Below, piece by piece: positions 9,086-16,651 of a stretch of DNA of 64,000 bases. Source of the stretch: an uncultured Gammaproteobacteria bacterium (lineage in GTDB: Bacteria > Pseudomonadota > Gammaproteobacteria > Pseudomonadales > Pseudohongiellaceae). Position numbers and translations under genes: made by a program. The stretch is taken from assembly GCA_913060495.1 (NCBI GenBank), contig CAJXRP010000009.1, positions 62,001 through 126,000 of the forward strand. The letters are read 5' to 3'. Under the pieces are notes generated by a model, which was given only the letters and a program-made list of their open reading frames with translations, was not told the origin of the DNA and ran no database searches. Every line of letters begins with the position of its first letter. Position 1 is the first letter of the stretch.

Positions 9086-10048
9086 TCAAGCGCTAACCTC
9101 CATGCGGTCGCGACCCTGTTCCTTTGCCATATACAATGCCTGGTCCGAACGATTCAACATATCATCAGCATTTTCACCTGCTCGCCGCTCGGCGAGTCCA
9201 GCCGATATGGTTATGCTTGGAATAGGCTTGCCGCTGCCATCGAATATCTCAGCCTTACGGATAGCTTTGCGTAAGCGCTCTCCAGCGCCTATGCCACTTT
9301 GCAAATCAGTTTCAGGCAAGAGTACACAGAATTCCTCACCGCCGTACCTGACTACCAGATCAATCGGCCGTACTTTTTTAACCAGAGTGTCGGCGACGGT
9401 ACGCAGTGCAATGTCGCCTACTATGTGGCCGTAACTATCATTGAAGTTTTTGAAGTGATCGACGTCGATCATCAGTACGCAGAAGGGCAGTTCGTCTTGC
9501 TCACTGCGTTGCAGGAGTCGCGGTAACATCTCGTCCAGCCAGCGGCGATTGTAGACGCCAGTTAGTCCGTCGGTCACGGCTTGCCGTTCAAACTTCCCCT
9601 GCAGATTCTCACTCTCCTCGAGAGATAGGTTGCTAGAGCGCATGCGCAAAGACAGCAACATTAATAAATTTGTACAGAAACCATGGGATGCGTGCGTCAC
9701 ACGCCAGAAAGTTTCTTCGTCTACACACAGCAGGAAGGTTTCACCACCGGACACGACATGGGCGGAAGCGGTACTGCCATCAATAACCGATAGTTCGCCT
9801 ACAGTTTGTCCCTGTCCGAATTCTGCCGCCTCCCGTTGATGTTCGTCGTCGAGATAGACCTTTAAGGAGCCGGCCAGAATGAAAAACATAGTGCGATTAG
9901 GCTGATCCTTCTTAAGCAATACGTCGCCTTCGCTTAAGCTGGATAATTCGCAATTCCTCACTAATTCCCAGATAGGGTCTATGGATACATCGCGAAAAAC
10001 CTGAAATTGATACAGGTGTTCGCGGGAGAATTGTAGTGGCGAAGTCAT
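9086..10048 (-). CDS. Diguanylate cyclase with N-terminal cyclic-nucleotide-binding-like domain
   Basis: 320 residues, cytosolic. Residues ~15-115 form a CRP-like cNMP domain with L-A-G-S-L-K-V and G-E-L-S-V-I-D-G. The position of the phosphate-binding Arg of the cAMP cassette appears to be Ala or Ser (STASAHV), so it may not bind cAMP. A short helix leads to a GGDEF domain (~155-318) with D-x-L-T-G-x-x-N-R-R, D-V-D-H-F-K and the active-site G-G-E-E-F at 236-240. An inhibitory I-site R-P-I-D (227-230) lies five residues upstream. It should make cyclic di-GMP under feedback inhibition. It is convergent with the upstream hydrolase and no obvious effector is nearby. Confidence 0.92.
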   Translation of the reverse strand: MTSPLQFSREHLYQFQVFRDVSIDPIWELVRNCELSSLSEGDVLLKKDQPNRTMFFILAGSLKVYLDDEHQREAAEFGQGQTVGELSVIDGSTASAHVVSGGETFLLCVDEETFWRVTHASHGFCTNLLMLLSLRMRSSNLSLEESENLQGKFERQAVTDGLTGVYNRRWLDEMLPRLLQRSEQDELPFCVLMIDVDHFKNFNDSYGHIVGDIALRTVADTLVKKVRPIDLVVRYGGEEFCVLLPETDLQSGIGAGERLRKAIRKAEIFDGSGKPIPSITISAGLAERRAGENADDMLNRSDQALYMAKEQGRDRMEVSA

Positions 10049-10157
10049 ATTAGTGTCACTTGTACGTTTCTTGTTTGTGCCAGTTCGACTACAAGTAGGA
10101 TAGAATTTATCTTAATTAATGTCCACGCCTCCCTTGTTACAGGGAGTTATTCAGCTC

Positions 10158-11222
10158 TTATCTCTGTCTGGTAGCGGTGGCGCAGGAAGAAAACAGTTCT
10201 GTACGGACTTCCACTCCTTTCTCGGCTAGTAGTGCCTGGTCTGCACAAGACACGTTGGTATGCCTTAGCTCGACAACATCGCCAGCTCCTATGCCGGGAT
10301 TTTCCATCAATGCCTGAATATTGCTTAAATCAGGGTTGAAGCGCAGATCAAGCTGCATCAGCTGTGTTAGTCCGCTAAGTGGCGTTATGTCTGCAATATC
10401 GTTGCCTGTAAGTTCGAGATACTGCAAAGTGTTGAGTCCGCGTAGTGGGCTGAGGTCGGTGAAAGAATTTGCGGCTAGTCGCAGTTCAATAAGAGATGTT
10501 AATCCGCTTAGTGGGGTCAGGTCGCTTATATCTTGCGTATGAATATTAAGATCCACTAGTTTGGTAAGTTTTGCCAGCGGGCTAATGTCGGTAACGGCAT
10601 TGGTAAATAGTAAGCCCGTAGCTCCCATATGCGTTCTCGGGTTTTGTCCTCCAATGAAGTCGCCGTGACGATGCATTCGAAGTACTCTCAATTCAGTAAG
10701 TGCGCTCAAGGCGCTAATATCAGTTAAGGGGTTTTCTGCGATACGTAATCTGACTAGCTTAGTTAAATTACGTAAAGGGCTGATGTCTGTAATCCAGTTG
10801 GTATGGAGATTGAGATTTATCAATCCGGTTAGTCCGGCCAAAGGGCTAATGTCAGAGAGTCCGCGGTTTCGTAGAGCGAGGTCGGTTAAACCGCTGAGGT
10901 TCTGTATTCCGGAAAGGTCATGAAATAGATGTTCAGGGTCTCTCCATTCAGGAGAGCCTGAAACCGATCGCCTCGCACCTACGCCAGAGGCGTCCAGATT
11001 TGTTAATTGCGCAGCTAGACCACAGCTAAGAGCATCTTGTGGTGTTAGTGACAAAGCCGCACGCACCTCACTTTCCAGCACGGCATCGGCGAAGGTCACT
11101 ATGTCAGAGGCGCCGTGATCTCGGCAGTTGTCAGTGGCTCGCAGAGTCTGTTGAGCCCAAGCGCCAGAGCAGACCACGAGCAATAGCGCGGTTGAAGACA
11201 AGTTTATAAAAAGGGTTTTCAT
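10158..11222 (-). CDS. Exported leucine-rich-repeat protein, twin of the protein at 19616
   Basis: 354 residues with a signal peptide (to about residue 23, CSGAWAQ). From ~100 to ~310 there are about ten internalin/SDS22-like repeats of the type L-T-x-L-x-x-L-x-L-x-x-N-x-I-x-D-I-S-P-L. The N-terminal cap has Cys33 and Cys62 (approximate), and the C-terminal cap ends in C-A-T-A-T-R-Q-R with two more Cys, so disulfides are likely. It is probably periplasmic or surface-exposed and binds protein or glycan; no catalytic motif is seen. It matches the 354-residue protein at 19616 at over 90% of residues in the repeat region, but the DNA differs at many third positions. A third LRR gene lies just upstream on the same strand. 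Confidence 0.85.
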   Translation of the reverse strand: MKTLFINLSSTALLLVVCSGAWAQQTLRATDNCRDHGASDIVTFADAVLESEVRAALSLTPQDALSCGLAAQLTNLDASGVGARRSVSGSPEWRDPEHLFHDLSGIQNLSGLTDLALRNRGLSDISPLAGLTGLINLNLHTNWITDISPLRNLTKLVRLRIAENPLTDISALSALTELRVLRMHRHGDFIGGQNPRTHMGATGLLFTNAVTDISPLAKLTKLVDLNIHTQDISDLTPLSGLTSLIELRLAANSFTDLSPLRGLNTLQYLELTGNDIADITPLSGLTQLMQLDLRFNPDLSNIQALMENPGIGAGDVVELRHTNVSCADQALLAEKGVEVRTELFSSCATATRQR

Positions 11223-11339
11223 CTCAATGTTCCTTGTTTAAATCCTATCGCTTTAGTTCAGCAAATCAAAATAAATGCTGAGCACTATTTGGTTGTTAGG
11301 ATTCTCGGGATACCTCAAACTCTGGCCAATTTGATAGGT

Positions 11340-12626
11340 TTAGAAGTTCTGATCGTCTTCTAGCCTTCGACCATCACAGGCTGAACCATTTATCGAAGTG
11401 ACTCTGAGCAAATTGATCCCCAAGTTGGCAAATGCGTCCATGTCGGAGCAGGGCACATAGGTGAAGCGCAGGTCGAGTTCGTCGCCCTCACCGATTCCCT
11501 CGTTCAGCAGCAGCGGTTTAATGTCATAGAGGGACCAGTTCTGGGCCAGGCTCAATTCTTCAAGCCGATTGAGTCCTGCTAGCGCACTCACATCGGTAAT
11601 GTCGTTATTTTCTAGACGCAGGACTTGCAGTGCGTGGAGTCTTCTCAGCGGCGCGATGTCTTCAATGTTGTTATTACTGAGAAACAGATACCGCAAGTTG
11701 ATCGAGTCTTGCAGGGCGCTAACGTCGGAGATGGCGTTGTCATTCAGGCTAAGTTGCACCAAGGCGGGCTTGCCACTTAGTGCACTTATGTCTTCTATCT
11801 GGTTGTTGTTGGCCCATAGCAAGGTAAGTTCATTCATGTTCGCTAGCGCACTGATGTCTTTAATTTCACTTTCGTAAATACGCAGATGAGTGAGTTTGGT
11901 GAGATTGGCAAGAGGGCCAATATCGGATATGGCGTTCAGGTGAATGCGCAACAGGCGCATTTCGGTCAGCCCTGCGAGCGCACTGATGTCAGTAATGCCA
12001 TTGAACACTACGTTGGGGTCGCGCCCATCATCCATGTCGAGATAATGCTGCAGTTGACGGGGATAAAGACCATGTACATGGAGTCTTCTCAGCTTGGTGA
12101 GCCCCGCTAGTGGGCTAATATCGGAGATTGGATTTTCACTGACCACAAGCTGTTCGAGATTGGTCAATCCACTCACGGGGCTAAGGTCGCTGAACCAATT
12201 GGTATGTAAGTTTAAATTAACGAGATTGGTCAAGCTGCGAATTGGGCTAATATCAGTAATGAGTCGATTGATTAGGTTGAGTCTGGTTAAGCCTGTAAGA
12301 TTTTGGATGCCATCTAGACTCTCGAAAGGTTTTTCTGGCGAGGGTCGCAGAGTACCGCCATAAACTACGCGCTCAATCGTAGTGCCCACAATCAGTTGTT
12401 CTAACTCGGCTGCTTGACCACAGCTCAGTGGCGCCCGTGAATCCAATCCCAACGCAGCATTCACGACTTCAGCTAGGTCGGAATCAGCAAAGGTGACTAT
12501 CGCATCCGCCGAAAAATCTCGACAATGATCCGTTGGCGATAGCGTGGTTTGTGCGTGAGTGTTTATGAGGGGAAAACACAGCAATATCAGCGTAAGCAGA
12601 GTCGAAAGGTAGTGGCGAGAGTTCAT
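11340..12626 (-). CDS. Exported leucine-rich-repeat protein, longer paralogue
   Basis: 428 residues with a signal peptide (INTHAQ near residue 26). It has the same architecture as its neighbour: a Cys-containing N-cap (D-H-C-R-D-F, S-C-G-Q-A-A-E-L), about twelve D-I-S/D-V-S-A-L repeats, and a C-cap with Y-V-P-C and S-A-C-D. It carries two or three more repeats than the 354-residue twins and its repeats are much more diverged from them, so the duplication is older. It lies 117 bp upstream of the 10158-11222 gene on the same strand and may be cotranscribed with it. Role is unknown; a surface-binding or adhesive function is the plain reading of exported LRRs. Confidence 0.83.
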   Translation of the reverse strand: MNSRHYLSTLLTLILLCFPLINTHAQTTLSPTDHCRDFSADAIVTFADSDLAEVVNAALGLDSRAPLSCGQAAELEQLIVGTTIERVVYGGTLRPSPEKPFESLDGIQNLTGLTRLNLINRLITDISPIRSLTNLVNLNLHTNWFSDLSPVSGLTNLEQLVVSENPISDISPLAGLTKLRRLHVHGLYPRQLQHYLDMDDGRDPNVVFNGITDISALAGLTEMRLLRIHLNAISDIGPLANLTKLTHLRIYESEIKDISALANMNELTLLWANNNQIEDISALSGKPALVQLSLNDNAISDVSALQDSINLRYLFLSNNNIEDIAPLRRLHALQVLRLENNDITDVSALAGLNRLEELSLAQNWSLYDIKPLLLNEGIGEGDELDLRFTYVPCSDMDAFANLGINLLRVTSINGSACDGRRLEDDQNF

Positions 12627-12710
12627 GGGGTTTCCATTTTTGTTGTTGAAATCTTACTGAGCGATGAGAAGAAAGCCTCGATTAAAAAATATTTCAGTTG
12701 GCATCAGTTG

Positions 12711-13706
12711 TTAATCAGTGAAACTAAGTTCACTGATGGCGATGCCGCTCTCACCCGCAATTGAATAAAGCAAATAGGTTTTATCATCTTCCTGATAGAT
12801 GGCCGGATCCCTGAGTTGGTGAACTCGCTCATCGATATAACCACCTCTAGAAACTTCCAAGGGTAAATCGGCTCCTTCGTAATCCAATTCAGGTCTCAAT
12901 ACTTCTATCGGCTCACTTGCAGTCCATTCATTCCAATCATCGGTTAACTCGATTGTAGAAAGCATGATTCGTTCCGGTTCGTCGCCCCGGTTGGTGAAGA
13001 ATACATAGAGGTGCTTATCTCGAATCAGTAGGGCCGAATGACGCATGTTAGAGGTGAAAAACTGAGGGCCCGCTTCGAAATTCGTCAAGCCGTCTCGAGA
13101 GCGAAAAAGATAGCCTGGCATGCTCATGGCATAATGGAAGCCCCCGTGCTCAATCACGCGAAAGTAGGCGCGACCTAAATCTTCTTCTCTGCCTTCAAAG
13201 TGAATGCCATCTTCGGACACAGCTGCACGCGTGAATTGTCTACCCTCACTTTGGCCATGGTAATACATCACTATTTGTTGAAGATCTTCGCGCACCTGTA
13301 CATCAGGTGACGCAATATGAGCATACAGTGCCCCAGTCCTCCCTGGCCTGTGTGAGCAGGGCGGGCAAGTAGTGGGAAAGTAGGAGTCTTCTAGTCTTAA
13401 GGAGCCTGGTGAATACACGGTCCACGGACCAGTAACTTCATCGGCATAGGCCGTGCGAATATAGGTGCCGCGGTGATCGGCAAAATACAGGTAGTAGTTG
13501 CCCAGCGGATTCTCTACCCATTCAGGCACCTTGATCAGCGAGGGCCCCTGGATATTGCCGCCCATTCGCGCATCCATCTCAGGCGTGATGATAGGGCCAT
13601 CGCCAAGACGGGTGGCAGTAACGTTGGCTGGCTCTGCTGCCTGCGCAGCTGAGAACAAGACAGACAATGAATACAGCAGTAGAGCTAGTGCTTTTTTTGT
13701 TTTCAT
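12711..13706 (-). CDS. Exported five-bladed-propeller-like protein (GH43/GH-J-like fold)
   Basis: 331 residues with a signal peptide (SVLFSAAQA, about residue 23). The pattern G-P-S-L-I-K-V-P, then G-N-Y-Y-L-Y-F-A-D-H-R-G, then G-P-W-T-V-Y, with later V-S-E-D-G-I-H-F and L-R-D-P-A-I-Y, is that of the furanosidase-type five-bladed propeller (GH43, GH117, GH32-like). A candidate base is in the Y-F-A-D-H segment and a candidate R-D-P-A near residue 300, but I cannot fix a full catalytic triad. It is probably a periplasmic glycoside hydrolase or a sugar-binding relative. It stands between the NHL gene and the LRR pair on the same strand. Confidence 0.55.
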   Translation of the reverse strand: MKTKKALALLLYSLSVLFSAAQAAEPANVTATRLGDGPIITPEMDARMGGNIQGPSLIKVPEWVENPLGNYYLYFADHRGTYIRTAYADEVTGPWTVYSPGSLRLEDSYFPTTCPPCSHRPGRTGALYAHIASPDVQVREDLQQIVMYYHGQSEGRQFTRAAVSEDGIHFEGREEDLGRAYFRVIEHGGFHYAMSMPGYLFRSRDGLTNFEAGPQFFTSNMRHSALLIRDKHLYVFFTNRGDEPERIMLSTIELTDDWNEWTASEPIEVLRPELDYEGADLPLEVSRGGYIDERVHQLRDPAIYQEDDKTYLLYSIAGESGIAISELSFTD

Positions 13707-13930
13707 GTAGAAATACCCTGGCGGTGGAATTTAAGAGGGACCGAATTGATGTGTGTTGCTGCTTGCAATGCCCTCTCGTAACGTCTTAATTTACCATTCA
13801 TTGGGGATAGAATAATCAGAGTAGTTCTATATTCTCTCGCATTCGGAATTCGAATGCCTTCTTCAAAATAAAAATAAAAGCTATATCGTGTCGTGCTTGA
13901 GCAATCGGTGTCAGAAACCAGGTCTGATTT

Positions 13931-14983
13931 TTATCGCAGCACATGTCGCTCTAACATCTGTCGTCTGACCACCGCACCGTAAACATTTCCATTGGCATCC
14001 ACGCCAACACCTTCGGCGCCTGAATGATCGTCTCGCAGGGGTTCCATGTCTTCGATGAATGCAGTCACTGTGCCGTCAATGGCTGAACCGATGCGAATAC
14101 CCTTTCTTATTCCCGTTAACTCACCCGCACCGGTGTCGGGTCCGGATTCCGAGTCGGCTACATAAATCGTGTCATCAGCAGTAATGAAGATACCGCTAGG
14201 GCGGCCGAACTGTCTCCATTCGTCGATAAAACCTCCATCCTGACGAAAAATTTGAATGCGATTGTTGTTTCTATCGCCAACAAACAAGCGTCCGCCGGAA
14301 TCCATCGCTATGGTATGCGGTTCGCTGAGTTCCCCTTGCCCTGAGCCTTCGCTTCCCCATTGTTTAATGAATCTTCCCTCAGACGAATAATGCACAATTC
14401 GATTATTTCTGCCGCCTCGATGGCTTTCTGCTATAAAGACGTCGCCGTTGTCAGGGTCAACAACAACGTCATTCGGATTGAAGAGTAGCCCCGGTGTTGA
14501 GCCGCCTTGCCCTCGTTGCCCGATTGTCATCAGAATCTCACCGTCGGAACTGAATTTGAAAACCTGATGGCCAATGCTACCGTTACTGCGAGCATCGGTG
14601 ACCCAAAGATTCCCTTGTGAGTCCACAGTGGCGCCATGGGGAAAAACAAACAGCCCTGCGCCAAAAGAATCCAGCAAATTGCCGTCATAGTCATATTTCA
14701 GAATTGGAGCTTCGCTGCGACCCTCACAAGAGTTATCAATGCAGCGATGGATGACATAGATGAATTGACCGTCCGGGGAAGGCTCCACGGCAGTCACTGC
14801 GGCCCATTCTGACCCTTCTGGTAGTTCGCCCCAATTCCGCCCTGTCTCATAGGGTTGCGGCAGATCATTGCGCACGCCGTGGGCTGTCTCGGGCGCCGAT
14901 GAGGTTTGGGCATGGACTTGTATCCCCCCAACTGCGATGAATAGCGATACCGAGAGTAGAGCGAGTATTTTTGTTGGTTGCAT
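13931..14983 (-). CDS. Exported NHL beta-propeller, peptidyl-alpha-hydroxyglycine alpha-amidating lyase (PAL)-like
   Basis: 350 residues with a signal peptide (to about 25, QVHAQ). The NHL repeats carry PAL-type signatures: F-P-H-G-A-T-V-D (His116), G-H-Q-V-F-K-F (His139), E-P-H-T-I-A-M-D (His223) and G-D-R-N-N-N-R-I-Q (Arg238). In animal PAL, His of PHG, PHS and a third PHD hold the zinc; the third position here reads G-A-E-G, so one ligand is missing. It is paralogous to the protein at 22236. It is divergent, 174 bp away, from a PHM-like copper monooxygenase, the enzyme PAL is fused to in animals. Whether it cleaves hydroxyglycine-like substrates is inference; many bacterial members are uncharacterised. 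Confidence 0.72.
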   Translation of the reverse strand: MQPTKILALLSVSLFIAVGGIQVHAQTSSAPETAHGVRNDLPQPYETGRNWGELPEGSEWAAVTAVEPSPDGQFIYVIHRCIDNSCEGRSEAPILKYDYDGNLLDSFGAGLFVFPHGATVDSQGNLWVTDARSNGSIGHQVFKFSSDGEILMTIGQRGQGGSTPGLLFNPNDVVVDPDNGDVFIAESHRGGRNNRIVHYSSEGRFIKQWGSEGSGQGELSEPHTIAMDSGGRLFVGDRNNNRIQIFRQDGGFIDEWRQFGRPSGIFITADDTIYVADSESGPDTGAGELTGIRKGIRIGSAIDGTVTAFIEDMEPLRDDHSGAEGVGVDANGNVYGAVVRRQMLERHVLR

Positions 14984-15157
14984 GAGTGAGCATCGTGGTA
15001 GTGGAATCGAAAAACTAGCTTAGAAGCCGTGAATTATCCAGTATTGTGATCAAAATAGTGCCGACATGTCCCGGACTTGTCTTGCCGATACCAGCTAAAA
15101 ATGGGTTATGCTAGGCAACTGGAACCTGAGCACAGCTACAAGCACATTGGAGAGGCA

Positions 15158-16501
15158 ATGAAGATGAAACTTAGCAAATTACTGGTCGCGGTTGCCGCAC
15201 TGTCTGGGCTTCAGGGCGTATTCGCCCAAGAGCCGTTCACTTACAACGAGCACGTGGCGCAAATCATCAATGACAATTGCGTGGTATGTCACCAAGAAGG
15301 CGGCATCGGCCCTATGCAGCTGACCAATTTCGAACAGGTACGCCCCTGGGCTCCGCTGATTCAGCTAAAGGTAGCCAATCGGGAAATGCCGCCCTATGCC
15401 TATGATCACGGCATCGGCATCCAGGACCTGGTTGGCGACTGGCGCATGCAGCAGGATGATATAGATACCATCGTGGCCTGGGTGAATGCGGGCTCCCCCC
15501 GAGGTGATATTGACATAACTGCACCTGTCGCTCAGGTGAAAACTCCAAGCCAATGGAACTTTGAAGCCGAACTGGGCGCGCCGGACCTGATCGTGCCTTC
15601 ATCTTCCTATGATGTCCCCGCCAATGGCAATGATCTGTGGGTAAGAGAGATTGTTGACCCCAGATTAACCGCGGCAGTTGCAGAGCGTTGCATTAAGGCA
15701 GTTCAGGTAAAGCCTCGCGGCGATTCAGCGGCGGTAGTCCATCACGCAAATTCAATCATCTTTGTGGAAGATGAATACGGTGAGCTTCGCCGTAATGGCA
15801 TGCTCACGGAATATGCCATGGGTAAATGGGGCGAGAAAGTGCCTGACGATGTCTGTAGGACCCTGCCTCCCGGCGCTCAGGTTCAATGGAATATTCATAA
15901 TTTCCCAGGTGGCGTTGGTGCGACAGCCCGGGGCGAAATGATTGAAGACATCGTGGTTGAAATCGGCCTGTGGTTCCACGACGAAGGTTTCGGTGAACAG
16001 GAAGGCGTCTACCGGCAGGACCTGACGAACTACCGGATCGAGCAACAGGGCGATCTTGTGATTCCACCCAACGGCTATCAAATGACTCAGGGCTTCCACA
16101 CCTTTGACCATCCGGTGCGTATCGATAGCTTCCAGCCCCACGGTCATCTGCGCATGAATGCCGCCTCGCTGGAGGTCTTCTATCCGGAAACCGGCCGCAC
16201 TGTGCCAGTCAGCCAAATCTCCAAGTGGAGTGCAACCTGGCATCACAATCATATCTACGAACCCGATGTGGCACCGCTGCTACCAGCAGGCGCAGTTCTG
16301 GTGCTGAAACAGTGGTATGACAACACAGCGAACAACCCCAACAACCCGGATCCTGATATGTGGGTTGTGGGTGGTAGCCGCACCGGCGATGAGATGACTC
16401 ACGCCTGGATCGCCGTTACGCATCTGGACGATGAAGGCTATGACAAACTGGTGGCCGAGAGAGAAGCCAAGCAGAAACGCTCTCTGGCAGGAAATGATTG
16501 A
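15158..16501 (+). CDS. Cytochrome c domain fused to PHM-like type II copper monooxygenase
   Basis: 447 residues, exported (signal peptide to about residue 24, GVFAQ). The N-terminal domain has one heme site, C-V-V-C-H at 41-45, followed by the usual G-G-I-G-P-M. The remainder matches the two-domain PHM fold. It has H-H at 195-196 and His247 (N-I-H-N-F) as the candidate first copper site, and H-G-H at 328/330 with Met413 (D-E-M) as the candidate second site. All six ligand positions of peptidylglycine monooxygenase therefore seem present. The upstream ggagagg at 15149 favours starts at 15158 or 15164 over the longer frame. The heme could replace ascorbate as electron donor. It is divergent from a PAL-like gene; the substrate is unknown. 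Confidence 0.75.
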   Translation: MKMKLSKLLVAVAALSGLQGVFAQEPFTYNEHVAQIINDNCVVCHQEGGIGPMQLTNFEQVRPWAPLIQLKVANREMPPYAYDHGIGIQDLVGDWRMQQDDIDTIVAWVNAGSPRGDIDITAPVAQVKTPSQWNFEAELGAPDLIVPSSSYDVPANGNDLWVREIVDPRLTAAVAERCIKAVQVKPRGDSAAVVHHANSIIFVEDEYGELRRNGMLTEYAMGKWGEKVPDDVCRTLPPGAQVQWNIHNFPGGVGATARGEMIEDIVVEIGLWFHDEGFGEQEGVYRQDLTNYRIEQQGDLVIPPNGYQMTQGFHTFDHPVRIDSFQPHGHLRMNAASLEVFYPETGRTVPVSQISKWSATWHHNHIYEPDVAPLLPAGAVLVLKQWYDNTANNPNNPDPDMWVVGGSRTGDEMTHAWIAVTHLDDEGYDKLVAEREAKQKRSLAGND

Positions 16502-16591
16502 ATTGCATGCAATCTTCCTTGTTCGTTAAAGTGGATTGATAGCGCCAATGCAGGGGCGCAAACACGCGATAAATTGTTGCGCTATCGCGTT

Positions 16592-16629
16592 AAGTTTCGA
16601 GCAGCTGCAAGCTGCTCGAAACTTTTGTT
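16592..16629 (+). terminator. Strong intrinsic terminator after the copper monooxygenase
   Basis: A perfect 14-bp stem (16592-16605 with 16611-16624) around a TGCAA loop, running into TTTTGTT. It lies 90 bp after the monooxygenase stop and 23 bp before the PQQ dehydrogenase start, so the two genes are probably separate transcription units or linked only by read-through. Confidence 0.85.
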
Positions 16630-16651
16630 AAGAATAGTGAGAGAATAATTC

